From NCBI GenBank assembly GCA_026874595.1, contig CM049306.1, forward strand, positions 27,951,519-28,015,518: 64,000 nucleotides of DNA, given 5' to 3'. Shown piece after piece: positions 1-14,288 of the stretch. Position 1 is the stretch's first letter. The number at the start of each line of letters is the position of its first letter. The position numbers and the translations under genes were made by a program. Source of the stretch: Sipunculus nudus. Taxonomy: Eukaryota > Annelida > Sipuncula > Golfingiida > Sipunculidae. The notes below the pieces were generated by a model. It did not search any database. It saw nothing but the letters and a program-made list of their open reading frames with translations, and was not told the DNA's origin.

Positions 1-3000
1 TTGGTGCAACTGAGTTCTCTATTGGGTTTTGTCACAAGATGCATTGGCTTTAATAAATCTGGACTGTTCTGACCAGGCTGTTTGGTGGTTGTGACTGTTC
101 TGACCAGGCTGTTTGGTTGCTGTGACTGTTTATCTGGTTACAGGGCTGGCTGCAGAGGGCACACCCTACCCCACCTGATGGACTCACCAGACAACAAGCT
201 ACTTGTATCAGTAAATCACCCCTGATGGTAAGGTGCACAGCAGGCAAAGGAACCCCCTCCCTGATGACTTCCTGCCTCTCCACCTTCCTAACAAATTAAA
301 TAGCTTTATTTACATATCCAACAACAAAGTTGCAAAGTCACTACCATAGCACACCTTGTTCAAGTCTCTACCTGATCTTCTACTGACGCCTGCTTTAGTT
401 AATTTGCAGTGGGCCTTAAATAAATAGACACCAAATAATCTATTCAAATTTCCAACATGACCCACAAGCTGATACGTGAGAGTGAGTCTATGTTTGCATC
501 ATTCTGCCTTCAGTAGTGTCAGATATGGTTGTATCATTAGCAGAAGAGTTATTGGAGCCCTAGAAGCTGGACACTTGCATGCCTGTTTATTTCTGTTGGC
601 AGGAAAGCCATTACTGAGGGCCTCATGCTGAAGGTCCCTGGTGTACTGAACAGTGGAGGATGACACCCTCCCGAGGATGACTTCAACCTGGGACAAGTTC
701 TCTGACAGACTGACACACATGAAATACGATGGTTCGCAACCAGGTGCCTCTCTCCTGCCAGGTACACATACTGCACACCAGGAGTGAGCTCAAGCTGGCT
801 CCCTGGAGAAAAATATAACACATCCACAGCCACCCTCAAAGGATTGTTAATATCAAATTCAAGCTACATGGAGGCAACTCATCCTGCCAACCAGTTTCTT
901 CATATAGCCTAAAATATCTGTTAATGTGTATACCTTCTGGTAAATAATGCCTGGAGAGGATGTTTCCTTAAAATATACATTTATATTACTGACTGGCAGA
1001 AGAAAAGAAAGGCCAGATGAAATATTATACAGAATCATCTTGGGTGGGAAGTCTGGGAAATTGCTCTACTGTCAGGTTAATATAATTCTTTGTAGCTTAT
1101 TATGACTGCCATGTCACATATTTGACTATTCAGACCTGATGGATGAAATGTGCACAGCTGCTATTGGGCTTCTCTACATAATGTTTCACCAGACTCAACC
1201 TAAAAAAAAAGAGGCATTTAGTTAATTATTCATAAAAACAAAATATGGCCTCACCCCAAAAAAGGAAAAATGCTGAATTAAAAATTAATTAATTGCTCAA
1301 TATGAAATATCCCTCTATCAGTGAAAGGACTAATGTTGCAAAAAAAAAGAGATGCAAAATACAATAGCGTAAGCACTAGGCACATTTTTCATTGATTTGC
1401 ACTAGGAAGACACTTTAAATATCAGTGGGTGACAAGTGTTCATCCTTTTGTATTTGTCAGCGTGGCGTAATTCATGAGGACTGCTCCATTCTGCAGGTGG
1501 AGGATCACTCTAACAGTTGGCCATCATGGCTTTCATGTGCACATTTAACTCCCATCATGGGAGAAGACACCCAGTGCAGGCTGCTGCTGCTGCTGTGGGT
1601 GATTCCATCCCTGGTCACATAGATAATCTAGTCCAGCAGGCTGAGAGAACATCAAAGGAGTTCTGCCTTCTTCTGCATGTATTCATTATATCTTGTACAG
1701 GATAAATAGCTGCATGTATCTGCTGTATAGCCAGTCTGGAAGGAGATAACAGTCCTGGGCTGTGATGAGTACAGACCAGTCAGGGATGGGTTTCTTACAT
1801 GATGATCATATCATCATATCACTTCTACCCTGCCCACTCAAGCATCAACACTACACATACAACAGGACAAACCCAATAACTACTCTCCTTTACTTGATTA
1901 GCCCCATAAACATTTACATAAAGGCCTTACCAATGATGGGGTAATAAATCAGGCTTTAATCAACTCACTTTCAACCAACATTTCTCTAACATGAGGCTCA
2001 CCGGAATCAGGCCTTACAGAACAAAAACATCTCCGCCCTATGTTAAGAGCAGATTTATTGCTGCAAGTCCAGGGTTAATTGCTGTGCTCCACATTTAAGT
2101 GGGTTATGTCATGATCTGAATAATATACATTAGTCCTTGTGTACACACATCCTGCCCCTAAATTAAATCTTCCTTACATAATGGCCTCATAGAAGGAAAA
2201 ACAGGGGACGCTCCTTAAGACTTGAAGAGGGGAGGGGGCCTAAATACTAATGGCATTATGCAAGGACTGATCCAATAAGAAAGTGTGGTACCATGTAATG
2301 TGTGTGTGCTTCTCCATTTAGAATCCAGGGTGTTCCAGACACAACAGTGTGGTTTAGATTCTAATGTGGCTTTGATCCTCACAGTAAGATACCTGGCAAT
2401 GGTTCACATAATTTTAGTACATACAGCCCAATAGTGTCACCAAACATCTTTATCCAAAGTACAAAGCAGCCATGCATTTAGAAAGTGCTTACAAACACTA
2501 CTCCCACACAGAGACCACCAGTGGTTCTTATATATACTGGGTGGGTAGGTTGATTTTCTGATAAAAGTAAAGCTTCTGGCCTATGGACCGGATCTTACCA
2601 GAGAAATGTTAACCTGCCCATTGATCCTTTGGTAAAAACATGCTGGCATCTCTTGTGAATGGTATAGGAGGCCTGTGAATGCATATTTGTCTTTTGATGA
2701 GGGTAGATGGCATATTGGCCACAATAAGATATGGTGCTCAAGTTTGGGCCAGTTGTTGGTATGAATTAATCTGCCTTCAGGTGATGAAGGGGATGAAGAA
2801 TAGCCTTTTGAGACTGTCCTGTGTGTAGGTCAGGAGAATACTGGACCTAATCTGGACAGAATTCCATGATCACCACATCATCACAGGGGGCCAGGACAGG
2901 TACCCCCACCAGATGGTCCTTATCATAAAGCATGAGAGCTCTAGTCTCCCACACAATTACACCTGATATATATGCATGAAGACTTCCTTGGTGCAATGCT

Positions 3001-6000
3001 ATTTTCTTTTCTTTCCAGAGATCCCTCTCACCTTACCTTTTCAATTTACCTTAAAAAAGGGTATATGCATGCTGAGCCAGGCTGGCTGCCTTCTAATTAA
3101 CACAGGTTTATTATGCAGAGTGCCACATTTTGAAGACACGGTGCATTGTTACCTTTTAAACAGGGACCTACAGATCCATCATATAATAAATTGCAGTTAC
3201 TTAGGATATAATTACAACTTCTGTATCTTCTAACTACATTTCTCCTGTCAGAGATGTAAATGTGATATATTTAATAAACATTGTAATCACAGACTCCTGA
3301 CACATGGCACCTCTATCAATCTTAACAAACAATTGGGACTAGATTTTTTGCTGAACTTCAGGTGTACAAGGTTAGCTGAACTCATAACCAGAAGCTCTGA
3401 CTGAATTACAATTAACAATTATAAGGCCGCCATGAATAACCTAATAATTAGGACGTTATTAAAAATAATCTAATTATATTCCCTTATGCACATATTTTGA
3501 GCACAGCAGATATTTGATTATAGACAAAATTTAATCATGTGAAAATATATTTAGATTACCTAAAAATATGTACATTGCACACTATTTTCTATGGTGTGTT
3601 TATGCTTTAGTCATAATGAATTGCAGGTTAATTACTGTGGAACTACATTCTACACACTTTATTTTATTCCTTTAGTAAACTGTGATATGTAGGCCCTACA
3701 TTACGCTCTTTACACAGCGCTTGATCTATAGGCCTACTTTCTATATGGTAAGCGCTGTTTGTTATGACCTTGTATCCTGAATTGCTACACCAGAGGGGAG
3801 CACTGTATTTTTGTCCAATCAGATGAGACCAGGTTTGTTTTCTTATATCAGCTTTATGCACTTGTTTATTTCAGCAGCTTTTCTTGAAACAATCTTGTTT
3901 GGCTATTACAGATCTATACACTTGATAGTTTATTTAACTGACCCTGTGTTTTAGTTTCCCAGTGGCCAGTGCTACATCATAGCACTGGCTTCCACAGCTG
4001 ACCGCTTTCTCAACACATAATACTTTCCACAGGAGCCTGGTATGATGGACCTGGGTTAGTCTTCTAACCTAAGGTATAGAGAGATGATAATCTTTGATAT
4101 GTGGCTGGCTGCCTATGTCTGATATAGACCAGAGCTGAGGGGGCCATATGGCAGTAAATCATAAACACATGGGAGACCTGCTGATCAAAAGCTCCCATAC
4201 CATGCATTAAGGCCTGGCAAACTGAGCTCTACTTCCTGGAAATCTCACCAGGACTTCTAGGAAGGTTTTACTCACCTTCCTGGAACTCATATGCCTTGGG
4301 GTAAATACAGGTAAACAAACTGCTAGCCAGACTTACTGATTACTTTGTTACCTATTCAACACAACAACAGTGGAATTTGCTTGTTATGTCTGTAAATAAG
4401 AACAAGTCTTTTTTTAAACATTTTTCAACTCATTAGTAAAATTTTCCCAAAGGTATGTAATATTTGTAAGAAATCCCTGATACAACAAGCTGGATTACCT
4501 ACAAATTTTCTTCATGGCTCACTCTAACTTTAATTACAATTAACTAACAACAAATATCAAATGTTCATATAATTTGTTCTGAAAATGTTAAGAAAACTTT
4601 CTTCAAATAATTGTTGGATCTCTATATAAAGTCAAAAGAATGAGGCCCTAGATGTTTGATAGTTCAGGTGTTTGTGACTCAGGTGATACATAGCATTATG
4701 TTGGGGAAGGGGCTGGCTCAGCAGCTGAGAATTATCATGGTGCAGCCTTAATAAAGTAGCAGGTAGACCACAGCAGGGTGTAGACTGGAGGTCAGACTGA
4801 CACAGCACATGGCCAGCAATAATAACCCCTGCTTCACAGCAGCAACCAGGGGTGAGTGTTACCAGTAAGGCTGGATTGGTAACAACAATTTATTTTTGTA
4901 AAAGAGTCTGAAATGGTAAATAAATTAATAATTAAAGCTCAAACTTGAAAATATTCCAAGGAATTTATTCATTATATTTATCATAGAGTTCTCTAGCTAT
5001 AGCTACCTCAAAATCTCTTACAGTTGCCATAAGGAATAGTATATACATTTTTTTGTTTATTTGACCAAATCAGAAGACAATGGAGTTAATGCTTTAACAA
5101 ATATATTTCCCTAATTTGAAATGGAGATGAATGATACATAAAATCACTGATAAAAAAGTTAGTCAATTGATGATCTTTTTTTTGTAAATAACCATCTCCT
5201 TAAAAAATTTGGATTTCACCATATGTCATATAAAAATTTATTTCAGGCCAAAAGAAAACTTTCAAAGTGTTTAAAACGTTCTAAATGTGATATAGCTTCT
5301 TGAAATGGCATTCAGATTTCCAAAGATGCTACAGGTATGAAACCTGGTGGCCCCTGGAGGTTCGAATGCAAGAAGGTCATCCCTGCTGTTCTATGAATTA
5401 TGGGATACAGGTATTAAAACGTGAGGTATACAGCAGATTGCATTCAACAAAGTAACCTATAGGTAAGAGCGGCACCACTTGTCCATCTATGAATGGTTTT
5501 TACAGCTGTTCCCTGGGAAGGCCGGGCTGGACTTTGTGGTTATGGGTTCTCACATGAAAGAATTCTACAAAGCAATGGCCTCCCCACACACAGTCAAAAC
5601 ACTGCAGGTCAATACGGCACCACTGTTAAATCTATCAACAGTCTGACCAGTTTACAAACTGTATCTATCAGGGCCAACTCTGTCTCTTTCATGAACAATT
5701 CCAGCTTTTCTACCTCACAGGATGATGGTGTGTTGAACAACAGCTGACTGGCCAATGCCTAGCAGCCATAGGTCCCACATTTATATCTGTGTAAATACAC
5801 TCCTTGTTTAATCATCTCACAACATGCTTTCTGTCTCCTTTGCAAAAGAAAATATAAAAGGTGACGCAATTACTGGTATGTAGTGAAGTGCAGTATTGTT
5901 GATTTTTTTTTTCTTTTTATTATATGTTCCTAGTAAAGGAGAAAGGTGGTTTTCATTATAGTAAGCTCTGTAAATGAATGCTCTGTTTGGTATGGAATAC

Positions 6001-6140
6001 CTGCCTAACAAAAGTAAAATATTATCATGAAATCATGAATGATAAAAATTAGATTACATTTTCCTATTGTTGCAGTTGTGATAAATTGTTGAATTCCCCT
6101 GGTCTGCTGATGTAACCTAAATCTGTTGACCTTTACGCAG
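1..6140. other. Non-coding AT-rich sequence, no gene recognised
   Basis: Both strands show only short ORFs with no recognisable domain and no composition different from the surroundings. It contains a 31-bp tandem duplication at 62-123 and a CTG run near 1580. It also has several poly-A/T and TAATTA-rich patches, for example around 1270. No tRNA, rRNA or conserved protein segment was recognised. It could be intergenic or intronic; the sequence alone does not decide. Confidence 0.6.
62..123. repeat. 31-bp tandem duplication (2 units plus partial third)
   Basis: A 31-base unit beginning GACTGTTCTGACCAGGCTG occurs at 62-92 and again at 93-123, with a two-base difference near the end. A third start (GACTGTTT) follows at about 126 but decays at once. 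It is a local duplication with no sign of coding function. Confidence 0.8.
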
Positions 6141-6191
6141 ACTTTAAATGTCAATCACCTGCCTCAGACTGTCAGAGTCACAAAGTTTAAG
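6141..6191 (+). CDS. Candidate 51-bp microexon, gene unknown
   Basis: The 51 bases are flanked by a good acceptor (a pyrimidine-rich stretch ending TTGACCTTTACGCAG, with a CTGAT branch-like motif about 35 bases upstream) and a consensus donor (AAG then GTAAGT at 6192). The length is exactly 17 codons. Only one frame is open across it: TLNVNHLPQTVRVTKFK. The other two frames hit stops, one near the start and one at the last codon. I do not recognise the peptide and no neighbouring exon could be linked to it. Microexons of this size occur in animal neural and cytoskeletal genes, but chance acceptor-donor pairs at this spacing are also expected in 64 kb. RNA evidence or conservation would be needed. 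Confidence 0.3.
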
Positions 6192-6680
6192 GTAAGTCGC
6201 AACCCAGAGGGATGCATAACTGAAGACCAGAGGGACCGAGACCAGCTCCCACCTAGCAGTCATCCAAAATTTGAGGGCTTTTTTTTTTGTATAGGTGTTT
6301 TATTTTTAATGTGTACCTTGACATGATGTCTATTTAACCATAGCACGGTTCTTTATTTTACTTTCTAGTAGCGCTTTGACATGATTTGTTCCTCTGATCA
6401 CGGATGAGCAGTCACCTGTGAGATGAAAAGATTTTGTATTGTCATGTCCTGATGCTGCTGATACAGCCCATCTGGCTGAGTCACATGACTGACTCCACAT
6501 CATTTACAACACATCTCTTAAAAGGAGAAAGACTACTGGGTATATATCACTACAGCTTTGATCAAGTTTTTTTTCCCATAAGAAAGTTACAATGAACAAT
6601 GGACCAGTAAATCTGAAAGGGCAAGAGACTTCAGATAAAGAACATTCCTCTTTGTATTGTTTTATGGCTAATAACCTATT

Positions 6681-6698
6681 CCCCCCCCCCCCCCCCCC
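6681..6698. repeat. Poly-C tract, 18 bases
   Basis: An uninterrupted run of 18 C on the plus strand lies in otherwise AT-rich DNA. The proline-run and glycine-run ORFs that cross it on the two strands are artefacts of this tract. Its length may be imprecise because homopolymers are error-prone in sequencing. Confidence 0.85.
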
Positions 6699-7210
6699 GA
6701 AACCTCTTCCATACCTGAAACAAAATAGAAATAACTGGCTCAACAGTCTTATATTAGCAGAGAAAAATCAATGTCTTGTAAATTAACAGGACTGGCAACG
6801 TTCAACTTTATTCACTAGGTTTTAAATCTTTCTCTGGTGCCAGGAAGTGGCAACCAACACCTGCTATCTATTTTACACTCGAACTATGAGAAGAGGAAGC
6901 CACAAGAATAATATATACAGTGAGGCCTTTTCACACAAGGGCTGCCCGCTTAAAACCCTCCCATCAAGTCCAGTAATTTTGGCAATGCACTATTGCCACC
7001 AGCATATCCTACTGTTTTGTCTGGTAATTTGTGTCTATTGTACATTTTGCACAAACAGTGCCAACAATAACTGCTGCACACATGGAGCATGAGGTACAGT
7101 GATTTTCATCTGTTGTGGTTTCTACTATAACAGCTGTATATAATAATAAAATAACACAGTCACATGCCTGTCACATTCCATCAAACATTGTATACTATTA
7201 CATCAGCAAA

Positions 7211-7270
7211 CAGCATATTTTTTCACAGCATATATTTTCACAGCAAATATTTTCACAGCATAAATTTTCA
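7211..7270. repeat. 15-bp tandem repeat, about 4 units
   Basis: Four units of a 15-base motif close to CACAGCATATATTTT run in tandem with one or two substitutions per unit. Because 15 is a multiple of three, the overlapping plus-strand ORF reads as a five-residue repeat (HIFSQ-like). That is a consequence of the repeat and not evidence of a protein. Confidence 0.8.
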
Positions 7271-10200
7271 TATTTATATATGAAATTTATGTTATATAAT
7301 TCCATTTACCTCTATAAAGTGGAGAGAATATGGCCCTGTCCCAATATTTCTCACATTAATAAAGAGGTTCAACTGTAGTATATAAATTTGATATATTTTC
7401 AATTATTTCATTGTATTATATTCCATATATGATCTTTTCCATTAAAAATATGTAACCTATATAAAGAGTAAAACAACTCATAACGCCATTGACGTTTGAA
7501 ATGCTACTCAGCTTAGAAGAGTGATGATAATGTCCAAGATGTGTAGCTCTTGGCCAGACAGATGAAGGCTGCATGATTATTTGGGAGTGCTTTAGACTGG
7601 GCTGCCCTGCTCTGAAGGGGTAGAGGTCAGATGTGGGCAGGGCAAGGGTCAACCCCTACAGAGGTAACAAGTTCCTGCTGTGCTGTCAGACAGCAGTGCT
7701 GGCTGCTCTAGTTGAAAAACGCAGGGATGACATTTAATTTTAACACTTGGTTTGTCTGTGACATTGTGTCCAACTGTGCAGGGCACAGGTGCAAATGAAT
7801 GATCTGTATACCTGGCTTCATCACCAGGACACATGTCACACAGTGACATTTGATCCTTAGTTGTGGGTCATTTGCTCCTAACACAAATACACTTGAATGA
7901 CCACTAAGTGTCCCACTACTTTGATGTTCTTGCAGCAGACCCTCCAGCTTAAACTTCGGCCTTGTGCCTGTGATGTTGTGTACCAGAATAGGCATTCTGT
8001 TTCAGCCAAGGGGCCCTCAGGCCTCCTAAAATCACTGGTTGATCTGATCACACATTCTGTACTTCTCCTTCTCTGCTGAATATAATAGAGCACTTTCCAT
8101 AAATTGTCATCAATACCCCTAGGCCCATGTGGATACATAACCTATCAGAGCACCACAAGCTTCCCAAGGTATACAAATCTATTTACTTGCCCAAACCAAT
8201 CTAGTTACCTGGGCCAAATTATACCAGAATCAAAACGAACCTTGCCCATGGCTTTCAATAATATACACCCCTTACCTTAAGGTATAGGTTACACTAGCTA
8301 TACATTTATGATTGAGAATAGTGGGATAACCATTCAAAATAATACAACTCACCTTTAAAATGACAAAATCCATTCTAGCTCTGCATGCCAATAATTATTA
8401 TAATCCCAAAGGATCAGGTATATGCTTGATCCAGCGGCAAAGAAATCATTTTTGTGTATAATCCTGATAGGTACATTCCACAGTGAGTGAAATTATCAGC
8501 CTGAACCTGTGATCATCCTTGAGCCACCAGCTCTCACAGGTGCACCAAGCACAAGAAATTAAATAGCCCTGCCCCCACCAGAGCTCAGCAGACCATCCGT
8601 GCTGCCACAGCCCTGCTCTATCAGAACCAGTTCCTGAGATGTTAAATGGTCCACTTCTTCAACAGAACTGTCTGATCAGTGGAGAATCAGTCTTTTTAAC
8701 AAGAGCAAAAGTGCAAAAAAAACCTTACTCTCCATGAAAATGTTATGCGGAGCAAAGAGTGAAGTAGTAATGGCACGCCAGCCTCAGTAACAAAAGCATA
8801 CTGGCTCTCCCACAAAGTTGTTAAGTTTTTCCAGACCCCCAGTACCTGGGGACTCAAGCCCCCATTTACATCTCCCTTATAGTACACACTGGCTAACAGA
8901 TGTGTGAGCCCCATAGACTCCTGGGAGATATGCAAATGAAGCCACTTGATACCCCTTGCCCCAAATCACCGCCACTCTCCCCTCTATGATGAGGGACCAG
9001 GTTTATAAGTTTCACTACCTAACACCAGGTGGACACTGGGTGGGGGGATTATGGCAGGGGACAAGAGAGCGAAATAGAACAGTTTCAAGACTCCCCACAC
9101 CTTGAATTCTTTGCTTTGTACTTTCTTTTCATATGGTAGCCAGGTGGCTTGTCCTCTCTTTTCTGTCTGCTACGACCAGAATCATTACTCCTTTGGCTTT
9201 TTATTGACCCCTCAGGCAATGCACCTTGTTATATGATATTCCGCTGGTAAAACATACTACTTGAGTTATGTACACCTTGGACTTGTTCCACTAGTTCACA
9301 CTAGCACTGCCTGCTGAATGGTATTTAAACAGGGATCACATGACCTCTATCCCATGTTTGTTCATACACCAAATTATTAAGGTGAGTTCAGTCTGTTACA
9401 AAATCTTTTAATATAAAAATCTGTGAAACTGATACAACAGCTGGTGAAAATTCCTTTAACTTAAGGTTAGACATGAGAAATATAATTGCAGGTGATTACT
9501 ATCCAATGTTTTAGTTAACATATATCAAATTAAACAAGGTGATGTTTAACTTGATACACTATAATCACATTTTTCTTTTAAACAACTCTACTCGTACCAA
9601 TTAAAGATTAACAGACAAATGTAGCTTATTTTGGTAATGGCACATCAACATATCTAAGTCCATCAAACATTAATAAACCCCTTTTCATAAATTAAATGTA
9701 AAGTCTCTTTACTGACCTCCCACCTTAATGAACATGACAGCTGATATGGTGTACCACTTTTAATTATATATCATTTACCATTGGCATATATATGGTTAAA
9801 CCAAGTGGTTCACTATTTAAGTGTTACATGGTATAGGTTTTACACTGTGTGTGTATCATAAATTGCTTGGGCCACCACAGGAATGCAGCCCCCCTGAGGT
9901 GATGGTGGGAGAGTTAGTTGGTAGGTTATCCCCTGTGATTGATGAAGCCCAGTGTCCCCCTGGCCACAGTGATGAGGGGTGGGGGAGGGGGTCATTTACG
10001 TTCAGTGTTTTATGCCCACAGGGAAGAGTACAAAGGTACAGTTTGGTCCTGCATGACAGGACTCTTGTTAGCCAGACAGCCCTGGTGGGCAACTTGTCAC
10101 TGTCATCTGATCAGTGTAGTATATCTTCACAGCTACCTACAACTAAAATTGAGCTGATGTGTCTGTCATTCCATTAAACCAGCAAACCCTGGCTCTTTCT

Positions 10201-12780
10201 GCACTTGGAAATGTCAAATATCCACAGTGTCAAATTTTCTGGGTTTAAGAAAGAAGCACTGTCAACTTGTCATGCATCTCCCTGCTATAAAAATATCACT
10301 TTGTAATGGATTATATTTATTCATACCTTTCTGTTGGTTAATACCAAAATCATTGGTTGCTTGATTGTTTGGATAGAAATGATAAAACCATGGAGGTTCA
10401 CAGGTAGATATTTGCATAAAATCAATAGTATTAAATTAAAATAGCATCCAAGCACCAACTATATTCAAACCTAATTATTTTTCAACTGTTTTTATAAATC
10501 AAATCTTATTCTTTAATTTGGAAATATATATAACATATTTTTTCAGAATAACACATTTTTTACAAGCAATACACTTTGTAACTATTGCTTTAATCCAAAA
10601 ACCCTGACACTTTTTGCCATTTCATTATGAGAAAGGACAAAAAGATCCTACTCCATAAAAGAAAGCAAAACCAAACCTGTTTATGGGTGACACCGTGTCC
10701 CCTAACTTTACCCCAGGGTATCATCAGTTAATGCAAGATGTGGTTGCCATGACCAACCACTGATTGTGTTCTAACAAATCCCCCTAGGTGTCAGCACAAG
10801 CAAGCTTATCCATTCACTTCATCCTCTCTTCAAGTATCACTTCGATAAAGAGCCCGAAGCCATGACTTATTGGCATTTTATTTACCTTTTTTCTTATTGT
10901 GATAATGGAGGCCATTTTTTTTTATAAAACCACTGAGAAAAACAACAAATCACACTGATCATATGCTGCACATGAGAACTGTCCATGTACCCTGTGAGAC
11001 AAAAAAATAAAATATTCTAGTGATAAAATGTAATTTTCAAAGATAATACAATTCAGTAAAACCTTTTTGAGTCAAACTATTTCATGCTGGAATTTCTAAA
11101 ACTGAATTTTGCAAACTTTGATTAAAAGCTTTAAGGTGAACCTAATGGTGAACCCCACTTAGGTTGAACTCAGGATGATTTGAGATTTTTATTTTCTTTT
11201 CCTTGGATTCAACAAAACAAAAAGTAAGGTGTATTTGCATAATCATTAAAAATTATTCATTTGCCTCTAGTTTTTCTGAAATTTAATAAAGAAAGTTATT
11301 TTTTCCTCATACTAGATTTTAACATGAATTAACACATAAAATTTTATCATGTCTACATTTCTAATGCACACTTCAATGGGTTAAAGAATCATCTAACACA
11401 ACCCCATGAAAACATACCTCAATCCTGTTTACTTTACTTAGCAACATAATGCAAAATTTTAGTATAGTTTCTAACTTATATGACATTCACCATGAACTGA
11501 ACATCTGTACAGTAACACCCATTTGGTACAGTTATTTCGCCTTTGTAGGTTTGGACCACCTGAATAATATTGTCCATTTATGGACAATACAAAAATAGCC
11601 GGTGGTTATATAATCATAAACATCAGAGAGACCATGGGTGATTCCATGTTGACTCATTCTCCCAGACCACCAAAATCAGATCTACAATGTTAGGACCATG
11701 AATGGCCTTATTTCTATAGTTGGCCATAGTAAATACAGATACGGCACCCTTCAGGCTAGGCTCTGCAGGTAGAGTGAATCAACAACATTATCTAGTGAAT
11801 GGTCTTGTGAATTAACGAGTATATGATAGAATCAAAGCGGGTGCCTTCATCCTCTCTGTAGATAAATAGGCTACGTACACACAAACCTGTGAGCTACAGA
11901 ACTTCAAAGGCCGGGCATCAAGCACATCAAAGCACAACCACTGCTAATCTCATCCACCAATGTATAATACGGTAATTACTTTCTGTTCCGTTTGAACTTT
12001 GTGTGCTCCGGAGACAGTTCTGTCTAAGTCAGTATGTCTCACTACCAACTCAAGCACTGCCTGTCCAATAACATCAGTCACAAAACCTTCAAATATTCAA
12101 AACATTGACACGGCAAAATATACACTATGTATTTGATGTGAAAAAAACTAAATGTGCCTAGCATCTGTGTACAACTATCTGATAAATAAATATGCATTAT
12201 TAATTTCTTTGTGTGATTATAGGTCCTTCCAGGTAAGAGCTATTTGATTTAATAAACTAAATTGTACCCTTTCAATGTGTAAAGTAAATTTAACCCGCAT
12301 ATTGTCCTATTCATCTTATACAATAAATGAAATAAAACACCACATCAAAAAGCTCTAAGAAAAAATTACTTTGCTATCAAATATTTGTGTTACCTGAAAC
12401 TTACCTGTCAAAGATCATTCAACAGTTTCAGGTTAATTTCATGATGAATAAAAAACTTCACATGAAAAAAATGAGGAATACCTATACAATTATCACTCGA
12501 GGATTAATTTCTGGCCAGGTGCAGTATCGCTATTATTAAACACATTTCTTCTCATATTATTAGTCATAATCCAGTGCTACCATTTATTGTTACGCATACA
12601 TATCCATAATACCTTTAGTGCTCATTTCATGTCCTCAACAAAAGATGGGTAATATGAAGCGGGAGTGCCTATACCAGTTACTTTATTAGAAAACAACTGT
12701 ATAAGAATGTCACACAGAGAGACTGACTGATAGATCTGTATTTAAATACAGACTAAATATGAGAGTGCCAGTACAGAGAG

Positions 12781-12812
12781 GTCTCACCCCCTACAGGTCT
12801 CACCCCCTGCTG
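12781..12812. repeat. 16-bp tandem duplication
   Basis: The unit GTCTCACCCCCTACAG is present twice head to tail, with a small change at the end of the second copy. It is a minor local duplication. Confidence 0.7.
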
Positions 12813-13021
12813 GTGGTTGGTACAAGGAAGTGAGGCTGGCTTTCTCATATTTTGTCTGAGGAACTTTCAGATACATGCCAGATGCCCAGTAATAATATCA
12901 GGCCAATTTGTCTGTAGTTAGGACACATACAATAACCTCAGACCTTAAGCCCTTTGATATGACTTAATCATATTCTCTTGAACTGTTCCCATCAATTACA
13001 CTCAGGTCAAATGAAGCGACC

Positions 13022-13037
13022 TAATATATATATATAT

Positions 13038-13071
<34 letters not shown>
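13022..13071. repeat. (TA)n microsatellite
   Basis: This is an alternating TA tract of about 50 bases, broken once by a short AACA interruption. It is self-complementary and so could extrude as a cruciform. Confidence 0.9.
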
Positions 13072-13072
<1 letters not shown>

Positions 13073-14254
13073 CAGGTCATACATGAAATCAATACCAGAT
13101 GCACTTTAAGACTTTCAATACAATTATTAAGAATTGAATTCATTTATTGTTTAAACAAACTGACTTCCAATTCAATTATTTGAACAATTTAATTCTATAA
13201 TGGTTTAAACAAAAAGAAGTATGTGAAATAAAACTGATAACATTTTACCATAATTATCAGGAAATACCAATGTAGTTGGAATTCTAAAAATAAATAAAGA
13301 AACCATGCAGGAATTTTGCAAGATTTGGTCAGGGTATAAGCTGTGTAATTGGTGAGTATAATTCATCAAAATGAAATGACAACAAACATGCACAATAACA
13401 GTAGAACTGGCACAGAAACAAGTCATTAAGGCTTGCATGAGCTGAGCTATTTATTGCCTGTGAACCTTTGTGAACTGAAATGATAGGAGGCCTGTCAGAT
13501 TCAACTGATCACCCTGCTTGATCCCCACATCCCAACACAGCCAGTCACAGAATGTAAGAGTGAGAGAGCTGGGGTACTGATAGACTGACCAGCAGTACTA
13601 TACAGTGCTGCCACAGCTCACAAAGCAGGAACTAACCTACAATACCTAATCACAATAAATGTTAGGTTACCTGAGATTGATGGAGGTAACTGCCAGAAGC
13701 CCAATTAATCGCTCTTTCTGTGCCAACAAGGTGAGTCACTGTGCTATCCGCCGTCACCGCCATTCAGTCTCTCCAATAATTTATAGCACATAAAATAGCC
13801 TGCACCCTGCCCAAGTCATTTGTTTTTGGTGGCGCCTTATGGTGACTAACACACCTTGTAGTATTACATGACAATGCCCCCTTTCCATTACCCCAGTAAA
13901 ACGCAACCAGACCATAGGCTGCACGCGTGCAATGTGCAAATTGTCACATTGTAGATCATGCAGGTGGTTTTTTGACAGCAGGTCTGCTCAAATATTCTGT
14001 CCACTTGTTGGGTCACCTGTTAACAGGATTTGCTTAGGGAGCACATGAATTGATTATTTATCTATACTGATTTGCCATGCAATTTAATGCTGCCAATATG
14101 GAATTAAGGTATAAATTAATCATTTGATCTATATTATAAGAATTATCATTCAGATATCGGGTCACCTATAAAAATGTTAAATATAATTTTTTACACACAA
14201 CTCCTTTTTAAATTAAATAAATTTAATGAACATAATTTCTAAAGATAGTGAATT

Positions 14255-14288
14255 TATAAGATAAGATAAGATAAAATAAGATAAGATG
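14255..14288. repeat. (AAGAT)n pentanucleotide repeat
   Basis: About six units of ATAAG/AAGAT run in tandem with one variant unit (ATAAA). It lies in AT-rich non-coding DNA. Confidence 0.85.

Noticed and set aside
6504-6786. Proline- and glycine-run ORFs on opposite strands
   Set aside because: Both arise from the same 18-base poly-C tract.
9821-10177. Longest ORF (118 codons, plus) as a possible gene
   Set aside because: Open frames overlap it on the other strand and in another plus frame, no domain or signal is recognisable, and this length is expected by chance in 64 kb of six-frame sequence.
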